Source of the DNA: Planotetraspora kaengkrachanensis
Lineage (GTDB): Bacteria > Actinomycetota > Actinomycetes > Streptosporangiales > Streptosporangiaceae
DNA: 64,000 bases
Assembly: GCF_016862895.1 (NCBI RefSeq)
Contig: NZ_BONV01000004.1
Coordinates: forward strand, 1 to 64,000
Direction: 5' to 3'
In this document: piece after piece, positions 51,441 through 59,668 of the stretch
Layout: each line of letters begins with the position of its first letter
How positions within the stretch are numbered: position 1 is the stretch's first letter
Translations under genes and position numbers: made by a program
Notes under the pieces: model-generated
Told to the model about the DNA's origin: nothing
What the model saw: the letters and a program-made list of their open reading frames with translations, nothing else
Databases searched by the model: none

Positions 51441-52307
51441 ATGGAATGCTTGGCGGCCGTGTCGAACATCTTCACGGACTCCGTCCGGGTCTACGCACTA
51501 CCCGATCGGCCGATCGACGAGGCAGAGGCTCAGTCGATCACCCGGCAACTGCTCGGACCGTACGGTTCGTACCACGTTCCCGTCTCGATCCGATGCGCAC
51601 CGGCGGGGCAGTACGTCGACATCCAGTACGGCGGGGGCAAGAGCCCCGACATCGTGGACTTCTGTGAGGAACAGGTGGGGCACCGGTACCTCACGATCTG
51701 GGGCCGGCACTACAACGAGGGCGGCCTGCAGCAGGACGAGATCTGGAGCGAGGACGTCAACGAAGGCCCCCGGCGCTTCTGCCGGTACGGCTTCGACGAG
51801 GTGCGCGTGATCGCCACAGGCGAGCGGCCTCCCGTGGGGGAGGAAGAGCCCTGGCAGCGCGGTTCCGACGGCTCCTGGCGGCTGCCGGTCGCCGGTAGCT
51901 ACCGCACAGGCAACGACCGCTCCGCCGACGTCGGTCCGAGTGCCACCCTCGCGACGGAACCTTCCGCGCCCACCCCGTCGGCTCTGCCCACACCGACGAC
52001 GCCGAATTACCACGGAGACGCGCTGACGAGCATCGACCCCCCATGGCTGGAACCGCTCGCCGACATGCACCCGGGTGCGACCTTGATCGAGTATCGCTGG
52101 CGGGGCCGGCTGGTGCACCGCGCCCGCGAGGACGACGACGACGGGTGGGGTCTCGACTGGCAGCACCGCGGCGCCGACGACTGGGACAACTGCCTCGACC
52201 CGGACTTCCTCCGCTTCACCGGAGAGACCGACCTGCTCGTCGCCGAAGAGGTGTACCGCCGCGACGAACATGACTGGCAGGAATACGTTCGACGGTACAC
52301 ACGGTGA
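51441..52307 (+). CDS. Hypothetical protein
   Basis: A 288-residue protein that I do not recognise. The N-terminal half (about 1-130) is compact and mixed alpha/beta with two Cys (RCAPAGQYVDIQYGGG, DFCEEQVGHRYLTIW, RRFCRYGFDEV). A Ser/Thr/Pro-rich linker follows (about 165-190). The C-terminal half is acidic and Trp/Asp-rich (HRAREDDDDGWGLDW, DDWDNCLDPDFLRF). No signal peptide or membrane segment is seen. GAGG six bases before the ATG supports the start. Two domains joined by a flexible linker is the visible design. Confidence 0.55.
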   Translation: MECLAAVSNIFTDSVRVYALPDRPIDEAEAQSITRQLLGPYGSYHVPVSIRCAPAGQYVDIQYGGGKSPDIVDFCEEQVGHRYLTIWGRHYNEGGLQQDEIWSEDVNEGPRRFCRYGFDEVRVIATGERPPVGEEEPWQRGSDGSWRLPVAGSYRTGNDRSADVGPSATLATEPSAPTPSALPTPTTPNYHGDALTSIDPPWLEPLADMHPGATLIEYRWRGRLVHRAREDDDDGWGLDWQHRGADDWDNCLDPDFLRFTGETDLLVAEEVYRRDEHDWQEYVRRYTR

Positions 52308-52418
52308 TTCCGACTGCCTCGTTCAACGCCGCTCCAGGGCTTCCGCGCCCTCCCCGATGAGGACGAGCGGCCGACGCGAGCGGTCCGCGGGGGCGGCTGG
52401 TTGATACGTTGGCCCGCC

Positions 52419-52829
52419 ATGGATGATGCACGGGTTCAGCCGGATGGAGCGACGGGACCTGTCCCGGTGCGTCGAGGGCTGAGAGTCATGGCCGCCTGGT
52501 ACGCGGGAGCTTTTGCGGTGGCGATGGCAGTCGTCATTCTATTTTTGTTGGCAGGGGCGGCTGACCAGCCTGAACCGTTCCGGTCGTGTACTGCTAAAAC
52601 GCTGGAGTGCTGGACGACGTCCAGAACAGACATCTTCATATTCGCCGTGATTGTTGGTGTGCTGCTCCTGCTCGCCAGTCTGCCTGGATCGCTGGTGGCG
52701 TTGGCCGTCATGACGGTGAGTCGGGTGCGCTCGGCGATGGTCACCGGTACGGTGGCCGCTTTCGCCGGGTGGTTATCCTGCGCGTTGGGTGTGCTGTGGA
52801 TCGGGGGAGTAGGCGTTCCTTGGCTATAG
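52419..52829 (+). CDS. Small membrane protein
   Basis: A 136-residue protein with four likely membrane segments: AWYAGAFAVAMAVVILFLL, IFIFAVIVGVLLLLASL, LVALAVMTVSRV and VAAFAGWLSCALGVLWIGG. A short extracytoplasmic loop has a possible Cys pair (SCTAKTLECW). No family recognised. The ATG at 52419 (MDDARVQPDG) is chosen over one six codons earlier. Its stop overlaps the stop of the convergent pentapeptide gene by six bases. Confidence 0.55.
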   Translation: MDDARVQPDGATGPVPVRRGLRVMAAWYAGAFAVAMAVVILFLLAGAADQPEPFRSCTAKTLECWTTSRTDIFIFAVIVGVLLLLASLPGSLVALAVMTVSRVRSAMVTGTVAAFAGWLSCALGVLWIGGVGVPWL

Positions 52830-53771
52830 AACGTCCACTCCATCGAAACGTGCGTCAAGCAGGTTGGCGCCCGCGAGCGTCAGGTCGGTGACCTTCGCCC
52901 CTTCGAAGATGGCGGTGGCCGCGTTCGCGCCGGTGAGGTCGGCTCGTGTGAGATCGGCTCTCCAGAGGTTCGCCCCGGACAGGTCCGCCTTCTTCAGGTC
53001 GGCGTCCGCGAGGTTGGCCTGGGCGAGATCCGCTCCATGGAGGCGGGCGCCTGCGAGGTCGGCACCTGCCAGGTCTGCTTCGGCCAGGTCGATGCGGCGG
53101 CCTTGAGCGTCATTTTCGACTGTACGGCGGCCGATGACTGTGAGTGCTGCTTGGACGTCGGCTCGAAGCCTGGGGCGACCCCGGAGGTGTGCCGCTTGCT
53201 CAACCCCCGGTCGACCGCCGGCAACGGGAGCGCGCGTGGGCGTGGCCAGAGGTGGGGGATCGCGTATGAACGCGGTGAGTACCTCCATCACCGTGGGGTG
53301 GTCACGGGCCGAATCGCGGGCGATGCGTTCCAGGGCGTAGATGCCGCCCAGCCGGACGGCCAGCTCGCTTGACCCGAGTTGCTCGATCGCTCTGGTGTAC
53401 CGATCCGTCAGGTGACCTTCCTCGCTCAGCGCGAGTTGACGCTGCCCCACTTCGTAGGTGCGCCGGGTGGTCTCGGCGTTTCGAGCGGTGTAATACACAG
53501 CCACCAGCGCCGCCAATCCGGTGGTGACGGTCAACGCCCGCCCTCGTATCGCGTCCAGAGCTTCCGCCCGGTCCTTGCCCACCAAACCGGTGACGCCATC
53601 GATGGACTCCAGCACCCAGGCCGCTCCCGGCCCAAGAATCCACACCAGCACTACCAGCAGGACCAAGCCCGCCACGGCCAAGGCTGCCCTGGGCTGCTTT
53701 TGCAGGGCGGCCTTTATCAGCAAGATGCTCTTCGGCACCAAAGCCAGCAGTTGTGCCGCTCGTTGTCGCAC
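52824..53771 (-). CDS. Pentapeptide repeat membrane protein
   Basis: A 315-residue protein. Two N-terminal membrane helices occur near residues 28-48 and 80-95. A conserved linker (HLTDRYTRAIEQLGS, RLGGIYALERIARDS, HPTVMEVLTAFIRD) follows. The C-terminus of about 85 residues is made of A(D/N)LxX pentapeptides (ADLAGADLAGARLHG, ADLSGANLWRADLTRADLTG) that stack into a right-handed beta helix. This architecture is common in streptomycetes; a role in protein docking is likely but unknown. The GTG at 53771 is the best start; upstream in-frame codons read through mobile-element relic sequence. Confidence 0.8.
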   Translation of the reverse strand: MRQRAAQLLALVPKSILLIKAALQKQPRAALAVAGLVLLVVLVWILGPGAAWVLESIDGVTGLVGKDRAEALDAIRGRALTVTTGLAALVAVYYTARNAETTRRTYEVGQRQLALSEEGHLTDRYTRAIEQLGSSELAVRLGGIYALERIARDSARDHPTVMEVLTAFIRDPPPLATPTRAPVAGGRPGVEQAAHLRGRPRLRADVQAALTVIGRRTVENDAQGRRIDLAEADLAGADLAGARLHGADLAQANLADADLKKADLSGANLWRADLTRADLTGANAATAIFEGAKVTDLTLAGANLLDARFDGVDVL

Positions 53772-53881
53772 GCCCCCACCGTGGCAGCAGCGCTCGGCGG
53801 CAGGAAAGGGCACAGCTGATACAAATGCGGTCCTGTTCACTCCCCTGTGGGCAGGCCTAGCCACCCAGGACATGACGCCTT

Positions 53882-54042
53882 CCCCTGGAAGAGATGTTCC
53901 GCCTCGTTGCCCACGGCAGCACGTCGACGACGGAAGCCGTCTACCGCAAGCAGATGCGCCCAGCTCTCCAAGCCGGAGCCCGTGGCCATGGACCGCATCC
54001 GACACACGCGATCAATGAGAGCGCGCACGCAAGGGCTGTTTC
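53882..54042 (+). pseudogene. Integrase C-terminal relic
   Basis: This stretch encodes PLEEMFRLVAHGSTSTT, EAVYRKQMRPALQAGA and then, one frame over, VAMDRIRHT. It is the last part of a tyrosine integrase like the intact one at 62335-63492, truncated at its left side and broken by a one-base insertion near 53973. The 39 bases 53917-53955 match 63396-63434 with a single difference. AAGGGCTGTTTC follows in both (54031-54042 and 63544-63555). It is evidence of an earlier, related element at this locus. Confidence 0.85.
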
Positions 54043-54089
54043 AATTCTTCGTGAATGGGCGCTTATCGCTACTGCCTTATGCTCCCCAC

Positions 54090-54974
54090 GTGCCGAATCG
54101 ATTTGATCTCCACTCCGAGCTCGCCGCCGGCGTGCAGGACAAGGACAGCGCCTGGACGTTCATACGGCGCTTCGCGGAAGCCTGGATGACTCCACTCGGA
54201 GACGGAGACGGCTACTCGGAGGAGGAGCTGAACGCCGCTGAAGATCGGCTAGGTCTCAAGCTCCCCGCCGCCTTGCGGGAGGCATACATGCTCTTCGGCC
54301 GACGTGACAACCTGTGCCGGACCATGCACCGTCTCGAGTCCCCTGCTGAGCTTCATGTGGACGAGGACGCCGGACTGCTCGTCTACCACGTGGAGAACTC
54401 AGGGGTATGGGTGTGTGGCATCCGGCTCACCGATCTCGGTCTTGAAGATCCGCCCGTGGTTCACCTGCCCGGCTGTGGTGCCAATGATCATCCATGGACC
54501 GGAATCACATGGTTGGACAGGCTCTCCAGCGACTGCATCGAGATCGTGTTGACCGAGGCTCTCTGGAATGTTGAGAGCCGTCCGTACTGCACAAACGGCC
54601 ATGTCAGCAACGATGACAACCCCCTCAGCATGCACGGCGAATTGCTCGCGGAGGACATCGCCGAACTGGATCACCGATTCACGCCGCTGGCGCTTCCGCC
54701 GTACCCCGTCGAGCGGTGGGAATGCACCCCCGGAAGCCGCTGGTACGCGGGCGAAGACGTGATCTTATGCCTGGACCTCTTCGTTGACCTGGGCGAGCAC
54801 GAGTACATGCGTGGGCCGTGGGACCGGCCATGGAGCCGAGCCGGTCTCAGCATTCGCGGCAGAACTCCTGAGGCCATCAACGCGATGTGTGAGAGTCTGC
54901 CCAAAGAGTGGTTCCACTGGGAGTGGCGGCAGCCGTGGGATCCGTATCCTCCGAAGCCGCAGGCACCCAGTTAG
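54090..54974 (+). CDS. SUKH (SMI1/KNR4)-like protein
   Basis: A 294-residue cytosolic protein. After a helical lead (FDLHSELAAGVQDKDSAWTF) comes a SUKH-type core (YSEEELNAAEDRLGLKLPAAL, then REAYMLFGRRDNLC), the sign of the SMI1/KNR4 superfamily, known as immunity proteins against nuclease and other toxins and in other roles. The rest is beta-rich with many Trp. No toxin gene is adjacent. GTG at 54090 (start of PNRFDLHSEL) is preferred since homologous N-termini begin there; GTG 54051 or ATG 54015 would only add sequence continuous with the integrase relic. It lies between that relic and the tRNA scar. Confidence 0.65.
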   Translation: MPNRFDLHSELAAGVQDKDSAWTFIRRFAEAWMTPLGDGDGYSEEELNAAEDRLGLKLPAALREAYMLFGRRDNLCRTMHRLESPAELHVDEDAGLLVYHVENSGVWVCGIRLTDLGLEDPPVVHLPGCGANDHPWTGITWLDRLSSDCIEIVLTEALWNVESRPYCTNGHVSNDDNPLSMHGELLAEDIAELDHRFTPLALPPYPVERWECTPGSRWYAGEDVILCLDLFVDLGEHEYMRGPWDRPWSRAGLSIRGRTPEAINAMCESLPKEWFHWEWRQPWDPYPPKPQAPS

Positions 54975-54991
54975 TTCCCAGAACATGAAGA

Positions 54992-55020
54992 AGGCCGGTT
55001 CCGGCGATCGGAACCGGCCT
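54992..55020. terminator. Bidirectional-looking terminator next to the tRNA fragment
   Basis: An 11-bp perfect stem AGGCCGGTTCC (54992-55002) with GGAACCGGCCT (55010-55020) and a 7-nt loop. On the minus strand it lies 20 bp after the tRNA-Pro 3' end, where a tRNA terminator belongs. On the plus strand it closes the SUKH-like gene. Confidence 0.75.
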
Positions 55021-55039
55021 CTCAGCTGGTACTTCTGGG

Positions 55040-55081
55040 TCGGGGTGGCGGGATTTGAACCCACGGCCTCTTCGTCCCGAA
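55040..55081 (-). other. 3' fragment of tRNA-Pro(CGG), probable attachment scar
   Basis: On the minus strand the sequence runs from the anticodon loop TTCGGGA through CGAAG, the variable region, the T arm GTGGG-TTCAAAT-CCCGC and the acceptor strand CACCCCGA. That is the 3' half of a tRNA-Pro with anticodon CGG. The 5' half (acceptor CGGGGTG, D arm and the 5' anticodon stem) is absent; unrelated sequence abuts the loop. Anticodon loop to 3' end is the typical core of attachment sites for tyrosine integrases of actinomycete elements. Not a functional tRNA. Confidence 0.85.
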
Positions 55082-55236
55082 GGAACCCGGGGGACGTCGC
55101 CATCGGCGTTGATGCTGGCCCTCACCTGGGTGGATGAGCGCTCGGTGATCGCCGCTGTTAGCCGGTGTTCGCGGCGGTTGTCACTCAGTTAGTCACCCAA
55201 AATCGGGGTGCTGACCTGCGGTTTCAGCGGCCGAGC

Positions 55237-55482
55237 CTACTCGGCTTCGTCCTTGGGCTTCACGAAGGTACCGCGCCCCTGGATCGCGATCACTAGCCCT
55301 TCTTCGCGAAGGATCGCGATGGCCTTCCGGACCGTGTCTCGGCCGACCTCGTGGATCTGCATAAGCCGTGACTCTGCGGGGATGGGCCGGTTCGGCCGGA
55401 GCTCGCCGCGCTCGATCTGCCCGCGTAGGAGATTCGCGAGCTGCTTGTAGACGGGCAATGCGCCGTCATGATCGATCGTCAC
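55237..55482 (-). CDS. Short GntR-type DNA-binding protein
   Basis: An 81-residue protein consisting of only a GntR winged helix (YKQLANLLRGQIERGELRPN, then LMQIHEVGRDTVRKAIAILREEGL, then IQGRGTFVKP), with no effector domain. The recognition region resembles the N-terminus of the full-length GntR regulator at 59669, suggesting relatedness. The GTG at 55482 is chosen (TIDHDGALPVYKQ follows). It is divergent from two small genes of the element. It could be a stand-alone repressor or antagonist of the larger regulator. Confidence 0.7.
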   Translation of the reverse strand: MTIDHDGALPVYKQLANLLRGQIERGELRPNRPIPAESRLMQIHEVGRDTVRKAIAILREEGLVIAIQGRGTFVKPKDEAE

Positions 55483-55543
55483 GGCAACCGACCGTAAATG
55501 TCCCCCACCGTGGCCCATCGCTCGCCTACGTCCGCAAACATAT

Positions 55544-55555
55544 GCAGACATCTGC
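55544..55555. promoter_or_regulatory. Inverted repeat between divergent small GntR gene and element genes
   Basis: GCAGA-CA-TCTGC is a perfect inverted repeat with a two-base centre. It lies between the starts at 55482 and 55580 and is a candidate operator for the small GntR protein. Confidence 0.5.
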
Positions 55556-55579
55556 CAACCTTTGGCTTACGATCGCGGC

Positions 55580-55786
55580 ATGACCTCTGTCCCCCCGGAC
55601 GTCCCGGAGTTCGACACGTGGATCGGCGACGATGGCCGGCTGCACGGCCGCCACAAGTCGACTGGTCGGGTGATCTCCGCTCACTCTGAAGGCGGGCTCC
55701 ATCTCGCGGCGTGCGCTGCTCGGATGGTGATCACGTGGCAACAGGCGGAGCGGGAGCAGCGCTTCACCACTGGGGACCTTCGGTGA
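55580..55786 (+). CDS. Small element-encoded hypothetical protein
   Basis: A 68-residue protein, TSVPPDVPEFDTWIGDDGRL at its start, with a Trp/Gly/Asp-rich strand pattern and a C-terminal helix (CAARMVITWQQAEREQRF). Function unknown; small genes of this kind lie next to regulators in actinomycete integrative elements. The next gene starts within its stop codon (GTGA overlap), so the two are translationally coupled. Confidence 0.5.
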   Translation: MTSVPPDVPEFDTWIGDDGRLHGRHKSTGRVISAHSEGGLHLAACAARMVITWQQAEREQRFTTGDLR

Positions 55787-56394
55787 CAGCGGCGCCGCCG
55801 TGGAGGCCAGGAACGCAGGTTGCTGAACGCCGTGACGAAGCTGTGCGCCGGATCCTCGCCGGGGAACCGAGTGAGATGGTTCGGCTGGCCCTCAAGCTCG
55901 ATAAGTACGACGGTGACCTGATCACCCACTACGTCGGGACACTCACGGCAGAGTCACGGCGCGCGGCTGCACTCGCTCGTCTGCGTTCCGGCGAGATGGG
56001 CGACAGCATCCGGTCGGATCTCCGCCTCGGCCCGCGAGATGTGGAAGCCGTCGCGCGGGAACTGAGAAAGACGCACCCGTGGCTCGCGGCGATCGCTTTC
56101 GGCTCGGACGACGACTGGCAGGACTGCCCAGGCGTCTCGCCACACGCTGCCACACCGCAGGCTCGACGGGTTGAGCTGTCCTGGTGCGACGACTCCCCGG
56201 GCGACGGGCGGTCTCTCGAACACACCTGCATGTGCGTGATGACGGTCTACGAGCTGATGTCGTACGGCGGGGTCTACCGGATCCGACGCACCACCGAACG
56301 ACGAGACGTTCCTTCGGTGTCGTACGCAGGATGGTGGCGTCGTTTGGACGCCTACATGTGGTGGAGTCGGCTACTCGCCGGCCTGGCTCGATAG
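55783..56394 (+). CDS. Element-encoded hypothetical protein
   Basis: A 203-residue protein of unrecognised family. A helical N-terminus (QVAERRDEAVRRILAGEPSE), a central helix-rich part with an HTH-like stretch (AALARLRSGEMGDSIRSDLR) and a Cys-containing C-terminal half (DDDWQDCPG, HTCMCVMTVYELM) are seen. The GTG at 55783 has GGGGA upstream and overlaps the previous stop by four bases. A Cys-rich segment may bind metal. No membrane segment. Confidence 0.5.
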   Translation: MTAAPPWRPGTQVAERRDEAVRRILAGEPSEMVRLALKLDKYDGDLITHYVGTLTAESRRAAALARLRSGEMGDSIRSDLRLGPRDVEAVARELRKTHPWLAAIAFGSDDDWQDCPGVSPHAATPQARRVELSWCDDSPGDGRSLEHTCMCVMTVYELMSYGGVYRIRRTTERRDVPSVSYAGWWRRLDAYMWWSRLLAGLAR

Positions 56395-56641
56395 CGAGTG
56401 GCCTGCGTGTGCCGAGGGCTACGGTCCTGCACCATTCCTTCCCCGCACCCGATAGCTGCCGAACCAGTGGCCCGACCGAGGTGTCAACGTCGTCTTCGCG
56501 TGTCCGTTCGCCAACGACGTGCACCGTTGCCCGTGTCCAACCGGCACAGACGGCGTTGACGCCGACCGAGGGTCACGAACAATTCGGCAGCGGGGGCGGG
56601 GAGGTACGGACATTCACCAGCGGTCCAACTAGTCTGCGCGG

Positions 56642-57004
56642 GTGAGTCAGAGCGGTTCTCAAGCAGCGGCGTTCTTTCGCGATGTTCCCGTGAAAGGTGA
56701 GGTGTGGACGATCCGGGACGAGGGCGGTTATCCGGCACCGTTGGTTGCTCCTGACCGGAGAAGCATGCCGTTCTGGTCATCAAGGTCACGCGTCATAAAG
56801 ATCATTAAGAACGTGGCTACGTATGCGGGATTCGAGCCGGTGGCGATCTCACTTGATGTCTGGGTGGGTGACTGGCTACCGGAGCTCAGTCAGGACAACA
56901 TGCTTGTCGGCATCAACTGGTCGGGAACCCGCGTCGTTGGCTGGGACTTCGAAGTTCCCGAGGTAATCGCCAGACTGAACGCAGCGTCTACGCATCAGCC
57001 CTAG
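56642..57004 (+). CDS. DUF2750-like protein
   Basis: A 120-residue protein matching the DUF2750 pattern: AAAFFRDVPVKGEVWTIRDE, PLVAPDRRSMPFWSSRSRV, KNVATYAGFEPVAISLDVW and LVGINWSGTRVVGWDFE. DUF2750 proteins are widespread small proteins of unknown role, often on islands near toxin-immunity genes. The GTG start is the only one available near the conserved region. The spacer of about 250 bp before it holds no clear gene. Confidence 0.7.
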   Translation: MSQSGSQAAAFFRDVPVKGEVWTIRDEGGYPAPLVAPDRRSMPFWSSRSRVIKIIKNVATYAGFEPVAISLDVWVGDWLPELSQDNMLVGINWSGTRVVGWDFEVPEVIARLNAASTHQP

Positions 57005-57422
57005 AGAGCGCAACGGGACGAGGGCTACTGGCCGGTCCTCAGGCCGCGGATTGCGGCGTTCGGCCCCGCCGGACGCGTGCGGCGGCGGGCGAGAACACGC
57101 CCTAGCGTGGAGCGCAGCCCGCCAGGCCGCAGGAGCGGCCAGGCGGCAGGCGAGCGGAGCGAGCCTCTTGAACCAGTAAAGAAAATCTGAACCAGCAGAA
57201 CTGCGTGCTTAGGGCACGCGCCTGGATTGGCAAGGCTCGGCTGGCCTACCCCCCGATGAGCTGGCCGTAACCCCAGTGACCGCGCATGCTCGTTCTTGCT
57301 CAGATTTCACAGCACACCAACGTGTGAAATGGGTTGATGTGTGCAGGCGGGCTCAGGCCACGATCTCGGAGGGCGACACATCCCGCCCCGGGTAAGAAAG
57401 ATGCCTTTGGCTGAAGCTAGGG
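57005..57422. other. 418-bp spacer with inverted repeat, no gene
   Basis: No credible coding frame. An 8-bp inverted repeat ATTTCACA (57304-57311) with TGTGAAAT (57323-57330) around an 11-nt loop could be a terminator or a protein-binding site. The left part is GC-rich; the right part grades into the AT-richer nuclease-ATPase gene. A small RNA or element origin is possible but not shown. Confidence 0.4.
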
Positions 57423-59525
57423 CTATCCAGGCAGCATACGAGTATCGCCTGGATCCTTTTTATCAAGAGCGTGATCGATATTGCCATCATTGGTTGGATT
57501 AGTATCGCTCACCTCGCCATCGCGGATCACTTTTCCGGGAATTGCCTTTTTGACTGCGTCGGAAAGTAATCCAGGATTACTAAAATCTAGATATGCGAAT
57601 GCTTGTTCGATTGACGGATCGTGGTTGAAGTGGTCCTTGAAGTAATGCAACCGATCGCGACAATCTTCAATGAGCTCCGACCAGGTCTTAACCCATACTT
57701 TCACCCGTGTCGGCCCATCTGCGTAGTCCAGAACGCATCCGGATGGCCGGCCCTGTTGGCGCGCCTCGGCACGGACGAGGCCATTCATTTTACTCGTGAT
57801 CAACCAAAATTCCCAGTTTACCGTAACATCGGTGAACTGCGGATCTTCGGCTACTGCCAATGCGTAACTCTTGATCTGTGACAGCTCTTTATCGCCAACA
57901 ATGACCTTGGGAGCCTTTAGCTCCACTATGAGATGCTGCAGGCGTCCGTTCTCGCGCTGTGAGCGTGAAAGCATTAGGTCGACAATTCCCACTGAGCCAT
58001 CTTCCCTGCGTACTGGTGATGGCGTACGTACCCGTCGGCCTAGCTTCTTAAGATGGCGATCAAGGACAGCGTCTAGTGATCGATCACTTACGAGTAGTCC
58101 GTAGTGTTCTCCAAAGATCCACGTTTCGTTTTCGAGGATTTTGTGGAGCTCCGTCCGCTCCTTGACTCGGCTAGAAGCTTCCGGATCGAAGACAAGATGT
58201 TCGAGCATGCGCAGGAAATCGAGTCGGTCCGCAACGTTGTTAGCCGCCTTGATCAGGCTCGCGAGGCTCGTCCGATCCAACAGCCTCGACAGCTCTTTTT
58301 TGTCGTCCGAACTTAGCCTAAAGATTTCATCAAGCACCTTATGTGTATGCTCAGGCTGATGACGGACCGTTTCTCGGAGCAAGGCCAATGTGATCTTCTG
58401 TTGCCTCTTAGTGCGTGGGATATGGCGGCTTATGGTTGCAGCCACCGTATCGAACGTTTCCCGCTCGAGTAGCTCCGCATCGTTCTCTGGCGCGCTCTTA
58501 TAAGGGTAGACATCGTCGGCCTTCCATTGCTCGACTAGCTCTGCCCTGCGCTCCCTAATGCGTTCCCTGAAGTGCTCCCTGAGCTCAACTCTGGCGGCCC
58601 CGACCAGTGCACCAACGGGCGTCGTCGTGTCATCTGCCAGGACGAAGGTGCCAATATGATCAGGGACCCCGGACCAGAGAACGTATGCCGTAAACTCGAA
58701 CCCTGGCGCCTTAATCCCCATATCAATAATATCCATGGAGACGCCATTTTCATCACACAAGTGAAGTTCGCGGCTGACTTTCATTTTCCATTCGATGATG
58801 CGAACTTCTGCAGAGTGCTGAATGTCGTCAAAGGTAAATGAGAAGGAGCGCTTAGTGTCCTTCTGTATGGCCGACTCAGGCTCTACCCGTTTGCCGTCGT
58901 AGACGACAGAGATCTTTGGATAGCGAATCAAGTACGGCCCAAGCTCGGTGATTATCTTATTTACGGCATTTTCGGTCAAGAGGGAGTCGAGACGAGTGTC
59001 TTGCCGACCCCATGCCTCAAAGACTGTACCAGTGGGGTCGATTGTCGGCTCAGGGTCCGAGATTATGAAGTCGTTGCGAGCATCACTTGATGCCGATACT
59101 ACAGTTTTGAGCCTTTTGCCAGTTGCGTCCGTGGCGACCGTAGTCCACCTGATCTGTGATCCGAGTGCATAGCCGCGTAGACGCCCCTGGCCGTTTCGTC
59201 CATGGAGAGGTCGCTGTTCTAAAATTGACCGCTTTGTTGTCGGCTTCCATGATCCGCCAATGCGATCAAACGTCGATGCGCAAGATTCTGGGGATATTCC
59301 GGATCCATCGTCGGAGATGATTATTCGATCTGTGCCCGTAAGTTCTGAACGATGGATCTCGATTGAGACATTATTCGCGTCCGCGTCCAAAGAATTCCAA
59401 ATGAACTCTTTTACGGCACCGATCGGATCGCGCTCGTGCGCGAGTCGCTCTACATGATCCTCTGCCGCTTCAAGGTGAACCCGTCGCATATGGACATAGT
59501 GCTTCGGCTTTTTCGGGCAGGCCAT
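57423..59525 (-). CDS. GHKL ATPase fused to PD-(D/E)XK (Shedu-like) nuclease, candidate defence protein
   Basis: A 700-residue protein. Residues 20-130 are a GHKL/HSP90-type ATPase with an N-box (KEFIWNSLDADA: Glu40, Asn44, Asp47), a G1 motif (SDDGSGI, Asp72-73) and GRNGQG (109-114). A mixed middle region follows (about 140-460). The C-terminal nuclease has WIFGEHY (469-475), Asp516 (GIVDLML), Glu535 and Lys537 (VELKAP), and Gln550/Lys552 (QIKSYALA). This matches PD-(D/E)XK proteins of the DUF4263/Shedu kind. Codon use is visibly AT-richer than in neighbours, a sign of transfer. There is no clear ribosome-binding site. An anti-phage role is inference from domains and location on a mobile element. 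Confidence 0.75.
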   Translation of the reverse strand: MACPKKPKHYVHMRRVHLEAAEDHVERLAHERDPIGAVKEFIWNSLDADANNVSIEIHRSELTGTDRIIISDDGSGISPESCASTFDRIGGSWKPTTKRSILEQRPLHGRNGQGRLRGYALGSQIRWTTVATDATGKRLKTVVSASSDARNDFIISDPEPTIDPTGTVFEAWGRQDTRLDSLLTENAVNKIITELGPYLIRYPKISVVYDGKRVEPESAIQKDTKRSFSFTFDDIQHSAEVRIIEWKMKVSRELHLCDENGVSMDIIDMGIKAPGFEFTAYVLWSGVPDHIGTFVLADDTTTPVGALVGAARVELREHFRERIRERRAELVEQWKADDVYPYKSAPENDAELLERETFDTVAATISRHIPRTKRQQKITLALLRETVRHQPEHTHKVLDEIFRLSSDDKKELSRLLDRTSLASLIKAANNVADRLDFLRMLEHLVFDPEASSRVKERTELHKILENETWIFGEHYGLLVSDRSLDAVLDRHLKKLGRRVRTPSPVRREDGSVGIVDLMLSRSQRENGRLQHLIVELKAPKVIVGDKELSQIKSYALAVAEDPQFTDVTVNWEFWLITSKMNGLVRAEARQQGRPSGCVLDYADGPTRVKVWVKTWSELIEDCRDRLHYFKDHFNHDPSIEQAFAYLDFSNPGLLSDAVKKAIPGKVIRDGEVSDTNPTNDGNIDHALDKKDPGDTRMLPG

Positions 59526-59668
59526 AGGTTGTCAACAAATGTTACTCATAGGATACGTCTCACCTGTGCCGATCCAGGCGCATGCAAGGGTCCTGGAGCT
59601 CCCACGGCCTGAGATGCTGACACTGCTCTGCGCTTTGAGGCAGTGTCGGCGAATGTTGGTGAACGTGC

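Noticed and set aside
53772-54005. Longer pentapeptide protein starting at 54005
   Set aside because: The extra codons run antisense through the integrase relic and show no family resemblance; GTG 53771 gives a normal N-terminus.
55040-55081. Functional tRNA gene
   Set aside because: Only the 3' half is present; the D arm, 5' acceptor strand and 5' anticodon stem are missing, so it was called an attachment scar.
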